Assembly: GCA_025352865.1 (NCBI GenBank)
Contig: JANXSB010000020.1
Span: forward strand, 1 to 6,828
Source of the DNA: Chthoniobacter sp.
GTDB taxonomy: Bacteria > Verrucomicrobiota > Verrucomicrobiia > Chthoniobacterales > Chthoniobacteraceae
Direction of reading: 5' to 3'
Length of the DNA: 6,828 nt
The notes beneath the pieces were generated by a model, which was not told the DNA's origin, searched no databases, and was given only the letters and a program-made list of their open reading frames with translations. A program made the position numbers and the translations under genes. Positions 1-6,322 of this stretch are shown in pieces. Position 1 is the first letter of the stretch. Each line of letters starts with the position of its first letter.

Positions 1-258
1 ATCCTGCTCGACCTCAACATGCCGCGCAAAGACGGCCGCACCGTCCTCAAGGAAATCAAAGGCGACCCCGAGCTGCGGCAGATTCCCGTCGTCGTCCTGA
101 CCACGTCCAAGGCCGACGAGGACATCTATAAAAGCTACGACCTCGGCGTGAACAGCTACATCGTGAAACCCGTCACCTTCGAGGCGCTCGTTGATATTTT
201 GCAGACGCTGGAAAAGTACTGGTTTGAGATCGTGGAGCTGCCGCCGGTGAAGGAGTGA
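1..258 (+). CDS. Response regulator receiver domain, CheY/Rcp1-like (5' end missing)
   Basis: This is the C-terminal 85 codons of a two-component receiver domain; the reading frame is open from base 1, so the true start lies to the left. The sequence shows the conserved LDLNMP motif at visible residues 4-9. Its Asp (codon 4, bases 10-12) is the expected phosphorylation site. The switch Thr/Ser is in VVLTTS (visible residues 31-36) and the conserved Lys is in the YIVKP motif (residue 56). The protein ends shortly after the last helix (EKYWFEIVELP), so there is no DNA-binding or enzymatic output domain after the receiver. That is typical of stand-alone Rcp1-type regulators, which work by protein-protein contact with a partner histidine kinase. 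The partner kinase is not in the window. The first acidic pocket residues are missing only because of the window edge. Receiver identity is near certain; the exact subfamily is inferred. Confidence 0.93.
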   Translation: MLLDLNMPRKDGRTVLKEIKGDPELRQIPVVVLTTSKADEDIYKSYDLGVNSYIVKPVTFEALVDILQTLEKYWFEIVELPPVKE

Positions 259-282
259 GCGGCGCTTAGGATTCAGGAAAAG

Positions 283-933
283 GTGCTCACGCCCGCCGAA
301 CTCGCCGCCCTCCGCCAGGACTACGCGCAGCGCGGATTGCGCCGCGGCGAACTCGACCCGGACCCGGTCGGGCAGTTCAACGCCTGGCTCGCCGAGGCCC
401 ACGCGCGGCAGATCATCGAGCCGAATGCGATGACGCTCGCGACCGTGGATGCCGCCGGCCAGCCGTGGACGCGCACGGTGCTGCTGAAAATTTGCGACGT
501 GCGCGGCTTCACCTTTTTCACCAACTACGACGGCGCAAAGGCGCGGCAGCTCGCCGGCAATCCGCGCGCCGCGCTGACCTTTTGGTGGGGTGCGCTGGAG
601 CGGCAGGTCAATGTCACCGGCGTGGTGGAAAAAACCTCGCGCGAGGAAAGCGACGCCTACTTCCGCTCGCGGCCCGCGGGCAGCCAGCTCGGCGCGTGGG
701 CCTCGGCGCAGAGCGAAGTTGTCGCCGGCCGCGCGCAGCTCGAGGCGCAGTTCACCGCCGCGCTGGAGAAGTACGGCGCGGCGGAAATTCCGTGCCCGCT
801 GCACTGGGGCGGCTACCGCCTCGCGCCGCAGACCATCGAATTCTGGCAGGGTCGCCGCAGCCGCCTCCACGACCGGCTCCGCTACACGCGCGAGCCCGGC
901 GGCGCGTGGAAAATCGAGCGCCTCGCGCCGTAG
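283..933 (+). CDS. pdxH: Pyridoxamine 5'-phosphate oxidase
   Basis: This cytoplasmic FMN enzyme oxidises pyridoxine 5'-phosphate or pyridoxamine 5'-phosphate to pyridoxal 5'-phosphate, using O2, in vitamin B6 synthesis and salvage. The 216 residues match the family's usual length and align end to end with E. coli PdxH from memory. Visible motifs are the N-terminal RRGELDPDP, the FMN-binding R-TVLLK (64-69) and FFTNYDGAKA (78-87), LERQV (105-109), Tyr126, RPAGSQLGAW (130-139), and the C-terminal WQG..SRLHDR block (188-198). In that block Arg194 and His196 correspond to the substrate-binding pair. The protein ends in the classic W-KIERLAP. The start is GTG: an in-frame TGA lies 24 nt upstream, the next in-frame ATG is codon 50, and the residues after the GTG match the family N-terminus. 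A weak purine-rich stretch, AGGAAAAG, lies immediately before it. It probably shares a transcript with the response regulator. Confidence 0.97.
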   Translation: MLTPAELAALRQDYAQRGLRRGELDPDPVGQFNAWLAEAHARQIIEPNAMTLATVDAAGQPWTRTVLLKICDVRGFTFFTNYDGAKARQLAGNPRAALTFWWGALERQVNVTGVVEKTSREESDAYFRSRPAGSQLGAWASAQSEVVAGRAQLEAQFTAALEKYGAAEIPCPLHWGGYRLAPQTIEFWQGRRSRLHDRLRYTREPGGAWKIERLAP

Positions 934-944
934 CGGACGTCCTC

Positions 945-1457
945 TTACTCCACGCGCTTGAGCGAAATGTGCGAGGTCATCAGCGGCTTGCCGTCCTTCC
1001 ACGCGCTCCAGTCGGACTCGATTTTATTTTTCCCGAGGATGTGAATGGTGCCGCTGTGGACGTGCATGTCCTGTTTCGGGTTCACGTCGCCGCCATCGAA
1101 CTTCAAGACCAGCATGCTGGGGCTGCTGTGCTTCGCGTCGTATTCCATCTGCGGCTGATTGCCGGCGGAGCAGTAGTGCGTCATCACCAGCTCGCCCTCG
1201 CGGTCGAGGTGATACATCGACACCATCTCCATCTTCGTCCCCGGATTCAGCGTCTCCATGACCGTGCTGCCGGCGGAGATCACGCGGTAGATCACCGTGG
1301 CGGTCTTCGCACCCTGGCAATCCGAATGCCCGCGCCACGTCCCGGCGAGCGACTTGAGTTGGGCAAAAGCGGCCTTGTCATCGGGCGGTGCAACGGGAGC
1401 CGCGGATGCGGCGAGGGCGGTGGCGAGAAGGGCGGGGAGGATGAGGTTGGTTTTCAT
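945..1457 (-). CDS. Secreted lipocalin-like protein of unknown function (DUF1579-like)
   Basis: This is a 170-residue protein with an N-terminal signal peptide: a Lys at position 3, a hydrophobic run at about 5-18, and AxA cleavage sites around residues 17-21. The mature part begins with an FAQLKSLAGTWRG segment (31-43), typical of small lipocalin/calycin-like beta-barrels. It continues with VIYRVISAGSTVMETL (55-70), MYHLD (81-85), THYCSAGNQPQM (93-104) and a C-terminal W-based strand. The family appears to match uncharacterised bacterial exported proteins near DUF1579; the ligand is unknown. Cys47 and Cys96 could form a disulphide outside the cytoplasm. The ATG at 1455-1457 was chosen because it puts the signal peptide at the N-terminus. 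A longer reading would need a TTG at 1502 and add 15 polar, Arg-rich residues. No Shine-Dalgarno sequence is seen within 15 nt of the ATG. The gene converges on pdxH with 11 nt between stops and lies 70 nt downstream of the repeat-protein gene. Confidence 0.82.
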   Translation of the reverse strand: MKTNLILPALLATALAASAAPVAPPDDKAAFAQLKSLAGTWRGHSDCQGAKTATVIYRVISAGSTVMETLNPGTKMEMVSMYHLDREGELVMTHYCSAGNQPQMEYDAKHSSPSMLVLKFDGGDVNPKQDMHVHSGTIHILGKNKIESDWSAWKDGKPLMTSHISLKRVE

Positions 1458-1527
1458 GGTGCGCCGATTTAGCGACTCCGCCGCGCGGCGCACAAGGCGC
1501 AAAATCGGGAAGCGGGCCGGTCAGGGA
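1458..1527 (-). other. 70-nt spacer with nested inverted repeats
   Basis: This is the gap between the repeat-protein stop and the lipocalin-like start. It contains an inverted repeat CCGATTT (1464-1470) and AAATCGG (1502-1508). Inside the loop is a perfect 12-nt palindrome, CGCCGCGCGGCG (1479-1490). GCGCC (1461-1465) can also pair with GGCGC at 1487-1491 or 1496-1500. There is no U-tract after the structure, so a canonical intrinsic terminator is not supported. It could attenuate transcription or process the transcript between the two genes, or be chance in GC-rich DNA. Confidence 0.3.
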
Positions 1528-3024
1528 TCACGGAGTCGGGCGGGGAACCTGCCCGAGGCTGGCGCGGACGTCTTCCGGCAGCGTGCGGTTGGCGTCGAGC
1601 CAGGCTTGCGCGGCTTGCGGCGCTTTTTTCTGCCACATCTGAAAGGCTTTCATCGTGGTCTTCGCGCGCTCGTCCACGCCGGTCATGCTCCCGGCCCAGG
1701 CCATCGCGCTCTCGGGATCGAGCGCGACCGCGCGATCGACGTAGGCCGACACCGCCGAATCGCGCGAGCCGCTCGGCGGCAGCGTCCCGAGCCACTGCGC
1801 CGCCGCCACGGGATCGCGCATAAAAAGCGTCGCGCTGAGGGTGTAAAGCGCGCCCATGCGCTGCGGACCTTCCGGCATTTGGGCGGCGTAGGCCGCGGCT
1901 TCGGCCGGATTTTTTTCCGACAGGCGTGCCATGACCATCTGCTGGGCCGTGGCGCGCGCCTCGTCGTCCCCGAGCTGTGCGGCGAAGCGCTGTGCGGCGG
2001 GGAGATCGCTTTGCGTGAGTTCGCGCGCGATGTCGCCGGAGACGTCGCGCAGGAGTGCGGCGTCGGCGAGCCCGAGCGCGCGATTCGCCGCGGACTGCGG
2101 ATCGCGTTCCGCCCAGGCGTGCAGCGTCGTCTTGAGCGCCACCACGCGCTCCGCCGGGTCGCCGAGCTGCGCGGCCCAGGCGAAGGCCGTGGCGGGGTCG
2201 CGCCCGGCCCAGCGTTCGGTCACGCCGGCGAGCGCGCGTTCGCGAAAATCGCCGGGCGGCAGCGTCGCGGCCCGCGCCGCGGCGCTGCGCGGATCGCGGC
2301 CGCTCCATGCGCTGAAGATGACCTTGTAGCTCTCGCCTTCCTGCGCCGCGTCGGGAAAGCGCGCGAGCAGCGCCAGCGCCGTCTCCGGCTGGCTCGTGGC
2401 CACTCCGGCGAGCAGGCCAAAGACCGCCGGTTTCCCGTAATCCGCATCGAGAGCCGCGACGAAATCCGCCGCTGCCGCAGGGTCGCGCACGCCCCATTCG
2501 CCGATCACGGTCTTGAGCATTTCTGAATCCGAATTTCGATCCGCCGTGAGTCCCTGCGTCGCGACGGCCGCGGCGGCGGGTGGGTCGAGCTCCGCCCAGC
2601 GCGCAAGCAGCGCCAGCCGCAGGATCTCCCTTGTCCCTTTGTCGCCGCCAGAATGTGCGGCGAGTGCGAGCGCGGCGGGGATTTCCTCCGCCGACAAATC
2701 GCCCGTGGCCATGATGAGCCGGCGGATGCGCTGAATGTCGGTCGGTGCCTGCCGCGCGGCTTCGAGGCGGGCGGCGAGATCGTGCGCCGGGGCGGGTGTG
2801 CGGTCGGGAAAAGCGTCGGCGGCTTCGCGCGCAGCGCGCATTTCCGCGGCGCGGGCGGCGTCACGGCGGGCGGGCGCGTCGGCGTCGGCGGGCTGGTGCG
2901 TGGGCTCGTGCGCGTTTGTCTCGCGGCCCGGAGCGCCGCTGCGCGAACGCTCCGCCAGCATCCCGAGCCACCACGCCACGGCAAGCGCAAGCACGCTGGC
3001 GGCGAGGCGGAGGCGGGGCGACAT
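1528..3024 (-). CDS. Membrane-anchored alpha-helical repeat protein, 32-residue W...DP repeats
   Basis: This is a 498-residue protein with no recognised enzymatic motif. Residues 1-5 are basic and polar and residues 7-23 form a hydrophobic helix (LAASVLALAVAWWLGML) followed by Arg-containing residues. This fits an inner-membrane anchor or an uncleaved signal with the rest outside the cytoplasm. Residues 29-90 are a low-complexity Ala/Pro/Arg/Asp linker. From about residue 111 to 495 the protein is a series of helical repeats. Each has a D-P or N-P turn, often a Trp five residues before the Pro, then AA...A..L and a basic residue near the end. The protein has no cysteine. It resembles uncharacterised repeat proteins common in Verrucomicrobiota and probably folds as a HEAT/TPR-like solenoid that acts as a scaffold. 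The ATG at 3022-3024 places the membrane segment correctly; no Shine-Dalgarno sequence is visible. It lies 36 nt after the heme-protein stop, so co-transcription is likely. Confidence 0.85.
   Translation of the reverse strand: MSPRLRLAASVLALAVAWWLGMLAERSRSGAPGRETNAHEPTHQPADADAPARRDAARAAEMRAAREAADAFPDRTPAPAHDLAARLEAARQAPTDIQRIRRLIMATGDLSAEEIPAALALAAHSGGDKGTREILRLALLARWAELDPPAAAAVATQGLTADRNSDSEMLKTVIGEWGVRDPAAAADFVAALDADYGKPAVFGLLAGVATSQPETALALLARFPDAAQEGESYKVIFSAWSGRDPRSAAARAATLPPGDFRERALAGVTERWAGRDPATAFAWAAQLGDPAERVVALKTTLHAWAERDPQSAANRALGLADAALLRDVSGDIARELTQSDLPAAQRFAAQLGDDEARATAQQMVMARLSEKNPAEAAAYAAQMPEGPQRMGALYTLSATLFMRDPVAAAQWLGTLPPSGSRDSAVSAYVDRAVALDPESAMAWAGSMTGVDERAKTTMKAFQMWQKKAPQAAQAWLDANRTLPEDVRASLGQVPRPTP
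1540..2694 (-). repeat. About 12 tandem protein repeats of 32 residues (96-nt period)
   Basis: The anchoring prolines of the repeat protein fall at residues 116, 148, 182, 213, 245, 277, 309, 342, 373, 405, 437 and 469. The spacings are 32, 34, 31, 32, 32, 32, 33, 31, 32, 32 and 32. The residue before the proline is usually Asp or Asn. Trp sits at Pro minus 5 in six units (143, 177, 240, 272, 304, 464) and at Pro plus 6 in four (283, 411, 443, 475). The DNA copies have diverged, so this is an old protein repeat rather than a recent tandem duplication. Confidence 0.85.
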
Positions 3025-3060
3025 GACGGCGCGGAATGTATCCGCAAAACGCGCCGCGCC
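3025..3060 (-). other. Intergenic leader with two mutually exclusive hairpins
   Basis: This is the 36-nt gap between the heme-protein stop and the repeat-protein ATG. One possible stem pairs CGGCGCG (3027-3033) with CGCGCCG (3050-3056), leaving a 16-nt loop. A second pairs GCGGA (3031-3035) with TCCGC (3041-3045) around a 5-nt loop. The two share bases 3031-3033 and cannot form together. No Shine-Dalgarno sequence is present, so structure here could affect initiation or translational coupling of the downstream gene. In DNA this GC-rich, such pairings also arise by chance. Confidence 0.3.
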
Positions 3061-6000
3061 CTACTGCGTTTTCAACGATTCGAGGAACGCCAGTAGGCTC
3101 GCGAGGTCGGCGGGTGCGAAGGTGTTGAGCAGGCATTCGGGCATCATCGAGGTCTCGCGTTTGCCGCGCTCGGCGATGTCACCTTTCTCGATGGTCACGG
3201 TCTGGCTGGCGATGTTGCGCACGTCCACAGAATCGCCGCCTTCGCGGGTGACGAAGCCTTCGATCTGCTCGCCATTTTTTTTCTTGAACCACTGCGTTTC
3301 AAAACCCTGCGCAATCTTCGCATTGGGCTTGAGGATGGATTCGGTGAGCGCGGCGCGGTCGTAGGTTTTCGCCACGGCGGCGAGCATCGGGCCTTTGGGC
3401 GGCTCGTCGGCGCGGGTGGTGTGGCAGGCGATGCAGCCGGCGCGGAGAAAAATGTCGCGGCCCTGCGCGGCGTCGCCGCCCTTTTGCACGGCGGCGAAGA
3501 CGGCCTCGTATTTCATCGTGGCGATCAGCGCGGCGGGCGCGCCGGTGTCCTTCAGCCCGAGCGCCTGGTAGGCAAAGAGCGCGGACTCGGCGACGGCGTT
3601 GTTCGGGTCTTTCAAATGCGCGTTCACCTGGTCGGCGAAAGCCTTCGCCTTGGTGCGTGCGATGACGCCGAGGAGGCTCGCGGCGGTCTCGGGTTTGGCC
3701 CACGCTTTTTCCACGGCGGCTTGCGCGGCGTCGTGCTCCTTGCCTTTCACGAGCGCGCTCGTGGACACGTTCACGAGGATGGTCTGCGCGAGCGTGCGCT
3801 TCGCGGCGTCGGTGCCTTCGGCGATTTTTTGCAGCGCGCCGGTGTGCTTCGCGTTCTTCGTGTCGCGGGTGAAATCCTCGAACGCGGCGGCGATGGCCGC
3901 GGGCCCGGGATTGGCTCCGGCAAAGGGCGCGAAGGCGGTGACGGCGGCCTCGATCGCCGCGCCGTGCTCGCTCGCGCGCTGGAGCAGGCGGAGCGCTTTG
4001 GCGCGAAAGTCGGGCGCGATTTTCTCGTCGGTGGCGATGCCGCTGAGCGCGGTCAGGCCCTCGGCGGGGAGTGAGTTGTTCGGCGCGAAAAGACCCTCGA
4101 CGGCGGTCAGCTTGGCGGCGGTGTCGCTGCCGGCTTTGGCGAGCATGATCTCGACGAGGCCGGGGAAATTGACCTTCGTCCGGTACATGTTCTGTGCGAG
4201 CGCGCTCGCCTCGCCGGGCTGCGCGGAGTCGAGTTCCTTTTTCAGCGCAGCCTCGATTTTGTCGGACGCCTCCCAGCGCTCGGGTTTGTAAATCGGGCCG
4301 CTGGTGTCGGGGCGCGTGCCCCACCAGACCTTGGGTTCGAGGTAGGGCGCGTCCTTGTTGTCGAGCCGGCAGAGCGTGTTGAGGAGGCCTTTGCGCAGCG
4401 CGGGATCGCGCGTGCCGGCGAGGCGGGCGATGAGCGCATCGACGACTTTTTCGTCGTAGAAACCGTAGAGGGCGCGCAGTGCGCCGGGCTGCACTTTGGC
4501 ATCGGCGGAATCGAGCGCCCCGACGAGCACCGCCCCGGCTTTCAGCTCGGCGAGCGCGCGGACGGCGAGGTGCGCGACGACCGGGTCGGCGTCGCCGACG
4601 AGCGGGAGCATGGCCTGCGCGGCGTCGGCTTTGCCGAGGCGGCGGACGGCGTTGATCGCGGCGGTGCGGACGCGCGGGTTTTTGTCGGAAAGCCCGGCGT
4701 TGATCGGTGGCATCGGCACCTGCGCCGCGAGCCGCGTATCTTCGGCGAGCGCGCGGATGGCGTATTCGCGGATCGTTTCATCCGCCGCGAGCTGCGTGAG
4801 CGCGGGGAAAGCCTTCGCGCCGAAAAGCTGCGCGAGCGTTTCCAGCGCGGCCACGCGGACGCCGATGTTGCCGGGCGTGGCGGCGATCTTTTCCAAATCG
4901 CGACCGGCGGCCTGCCCGTTGCGCCGCACCAGCTCGCGCTGCGCCGCGAGCCGGAGAACGGCGCTGGGAGATGAAACGACGGCGGCGAGCGCGGCGGGCG
5001 ATTGCGCCTTGAGGTCGGGCAGTTTCGGAATTTGCGCGTCCTTTTTCGCGAGGCGAAGGACGTAGCCGGCGTTCGGGCCGTTGTAGTTGAAGGTCGCGCC
5101 TTCCCAGCTCGTCACGTAAATCCGCCCGCTCGCGTCCACGTCCATGTCGGTCGGGCGCGTGAGTTTCAGCCACTCCTGCTGGCCCTGGCTCGGGCCGTCG
5201 AGCACGTAGCCCGCGCCGTTCTGTTTGAGCGGGTGGTAGAAGATCGCGCTGCGGCCCCACTCGACGGTGTAGAGCCCGTTTTGCAGGCCCGGTTCATCGA
5301 GCCAGAGCGCGCCGCACGGCGAGCCGCCGCCGTAGTCGGCGAGCGGCTCGAGCATGTCCTCGTGGAAGTGCTGGTAGGACGATGGGTAGCCCATGTGCGC
5401 GCCGGGCGGGTTGAAGGAAAGCCGGTCGTTCCAGCCGTCGCCGTCGTTGGTGTTGTCGCGGGTGAAAAGGTCGAGCGTGGGGGAGACGGCCACGTCGTAA
5501 ATGTTGCGCGTCCCCTGGACCACGATTTCGAGACCGGTGCCGTCGGGCCGCACGCGGACGATGCTGCCGCCGCGGTGCTTGATCGTGGTGCCGTCGCGGC
5601 CTTTCGCCTCCACGTAGCCGTAGTCGCCGCACGCGATGTAAATGAAACCGTCGATGCCCATGCGGCAGCCGTTCGTCGTGTGGTCCGCGCCGCGGAATTT
5701 CAGATCGAAGCCCAGACCCGTGACGATCTCCTCGACCTTGTCCGCCTTGCCGTCGCCATCGGTGTCCGTGTAGGCCGTGAGATTCGGTGGGTGCATGACG
5801 TAGAGCGTGCCGGGGCCTTGGCCGCTCGGGCCGTCCCAGATGACGCCGCGCGGCGAATCCATCTCCGCGAAGACCGTGAACTGATCGGCCTGGCCAGTGC
5901 CCTTCGAGTCGATGCAGCGCAGGACTTTTCCGCGGCCCGGCTTCGCGTCGAGCGAGCCATTTTCATCCACCGCCACGAACAGCACGCCGTCCACCGACGC

Positions 6001-6171
6001 GCTCACCGCCGTGGGGTAGCCGACATTCGGCGGCAGGGCGAAAATCGTGGCCTCGAAACCGTCGGGCACTTTCAGCGATTTCAAAATCTCGGCCTCGGTG
6101 CGCGGCGGGGCATCGGCGGCGAAAGCGGACGTGGCGAGCGTGAGGATGGGCAGGAGCGGGAGTATTTTCAT
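3061..6171 (-). CDS. PVC-type exported protein: beta-propeller, HEAT-like solenoid, cytochrome c domain
   Basis: This 1036-residue protein has the order of the Pirellula/Verrucomicrobium-type families (TIGR02604 dehydrogenase-like domain, TIGR02603 heme domain). A signal peptide covers residues 1-19, ending SAFA. Residues about 30-380 form a sugar-dehydrogenase-like beta-propeller with family motifs HTTNG (164-168), RNIYD (222-226), TRDNTNDGDGWN (237-248), EWGRSAIF (304-311) and RPTDMDVD (339-346). A perfect EF-hand-like loop lies at 136-147. Residues about 390-610 are HEAT-like helical repeats (for example NPRVRTAAINAVRRLG), followed by WWGTRPD (616-622) and more helices to about 890. The C-terminal domain binds one covalent heme c through CIACH (913-917), and Met1009 or Met1010 in TSMMP is the likely distal ligand. 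It should act in the periplasm as a redox or carbohydrate-related protein; substrate and electron partner are unknown. The ATG at 6169-6171 starts at the signal peptide; an upstream TTG (6204) would add 11 polar residues. No Shine-Dalgarno sequence is seen. Confidence 0.93.
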   Translation of the reverse strand: MKILPLLPILTLATSAFAADAPPRTEAEILKSLKVPDGFEATIFALPPNVGYPTAVSASVDGVLFVAVDENGSLDAKPGRGKVLRCIDSKGTGQADQFTVFAEMDSPRGVIWDGPSGQGPGTLYVMHPPNLTAYTDTDGDGKADKVEEIVTGLGFDLKFRGADHTTNGCRMGIDGFIYIACGDYGYVEAKGRDGTTIKHRGGSIVRVRPDGTGLEIVVQGTRNIYDVAVSPTLDLFTRDNTNDGDGWNDRLSFNPPGAHMGYPSSYQHFHEDMLEPLADYGGGSPCGALWLDEPGLQNGLYTVEWGRSAIFYHPLKQNGAGYVLDGPSQGQQEWLKLTRPTDMDVDASGRIYVTSWEGATFNYNGPNAGYVLRLAKKDAQIPKLPDLKAQSPAALAAVVSSPSAVLRLAAQRELVRRNGQAAGRDLEKIAATPGNIGVRVAALETLAQLFGAKAFPALTQLAADETIREYAIRALAEDTRLAAQVPMPPINAGLSDKNPRVRTAAINAVRRLGKADAAQAMLPLVGDADPVVAHLAVRALAELKAGAVLVGALDSADAKVQPGALRALYGFYDEKVVDALIARLAGTRDPALRKGLLNTLCRLDNKDAPYLEPKVWWGTRPDTSGPIYKPERWEASDKIEAALKKELDSAQPGEASALAQNMYRTKVNFPGLVEIMLAKAGSDTAAKLTAVEGLFAPNNSLPAEGLTALSGIATDEKIAPDFRAKALRLLQRASEHGAAIEAAVTAFAPFAGANPGPAAIAAAFEDFTRDTKNAKHTGALQKIAEGTDAAKRTLAQTILVNVSTSALVKGKEHDAAQAAVEKAWAKPETAASLLGVIARTKAKAFADQVNAHLKDPNNAVAESALFAYQALGLKDTGAPAALIATMKYEAVFAAVQKGGDAAQGRDIFLRAGCIACHTTRADEPPKGPMLAAVAKTYDRAALTESILKPNAKIAQGFETQWFKKKNGEQIEGFVTREGGDSVDVRNIASQTVTIEKGDIAERGKRETSMMPECLLNTFAPADLASLLAFLESLKTQ
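3421..3435 (-). other. Heme c attachment motif CIACH
   Basis: Codons 913-917 of the heme protein read Cys-Ile-Ala-Cys-His. The two cysteines would form thioethers to heme and the histidine would be the proximal iron ligand. It is the only CxxCH motif in the protein. It follows GRDIFLRAG, which matches the usual lead-in (G..(I/V)F...GC..CH) of class I cytochrome c domains. Attachment takes place outside the cytoplasm, in agreement with the signal peptide. Confidence 0.93.
5731..5766 (-). other. EF-hand-like calcium loop in the propeller domain
   Basis: Residues 136-147 of the heme protein read DTDGDGKADKVE. This fits the canonical 12-residue loop D-x-D-x-D-G-x-x-x-x-x-E, with ligand positions Asp136, Asp138, Asp140, Asp144 and Glu147. 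Such loops in secreted proteins usually bind structural Ca2+. Binding is inferred; no partner EF-hand helix pair is obvious, so a single dockerin-like or propeller loop is more likely than a true EF-hand domain. Confidence 0.6.
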
Positions 6172-6322
6172 GGCGGCGGAGGAGCGGGAGGTATCGGACT
6201 TCAAAGGCCGCTGCGCGAGGATTTCTTAGCCGCGAAACCGGTGCCGGACAGGCGAGGGGGGCTTGCTCTCGCGGGTGCGCTCTGCCACGGTGCGCGCTCA
6301 ATCTTTCACCCACCAAAAATTT
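6172..6322. promoter_or_regulatory. Divergent spacer between the heme-protein gene and glmS
   Basis: These 151 nt separate two divergent start codons, so promoters for both glmS and the minus-strand cluster should lie here, but no convincing -35/-10 pair was found on either strand. Visible structure is limited: a 7-nt direct repeat GGTGCGC (6274-6280 and 6289-6295, 15-nt period), a weak inverted repeat GCGAG (6252-6256) with CTCGC (6268-6272), and an AT-rich patch (CACCAAAAATTT, 6311-6322) directly against the glmS ATG. No glmS ribozyme core could be recognised; that element is mainly known from Firmicutes. Confidence 0.45.

Noticed and set aside
934..944. Bidirectional terminator between the converging pdxH and lipocalin-like genes
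   Set aside because: Only 11 nt separate the stops, and no hairpin with a T-run is visible there.
465..1472. 335-codon open frame on the plus strand
   Set aside because: It runs across pdxH in another frame and antisense to the lipocalin-like gene. Its product is Arg/Ala-rich with no recognisable domain, as expected from GC-rich codon bias.
1458..1502. Upstream TTG start for the lipocalin-like protein
   Set aside because: The added 15 residues are Arg-rich and displace the signal peptide from the N-terminus.
1297..2526. 409-codon plus-strand open frame opposite the repeat protein
   Set aside because: It is a shadow of the 498-residue minus-strand gene: low-complexity Arg/Ala/Gly, no motif, and it crosses two gene boundaries.
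6172..6204. Upstream TTG start for the heme protein
   Set aside because: It would add 11 polar residues before the signal peptide; the ATG at 6171 gives a standard export signal.
6263..6290. Sigma-70 promoter with TTGCTC as the -35 element
   Set aside because: At 16-18 nt downstream there is only GC-rich CCACGG, with no acceptable -10 hexamer.
6172..6322. glmS ribozyme or other riboswitch upstream of glmS
   Set aside because: No recognisable conserved core, and the spacer is short for the known ribozyme plus a promoter.
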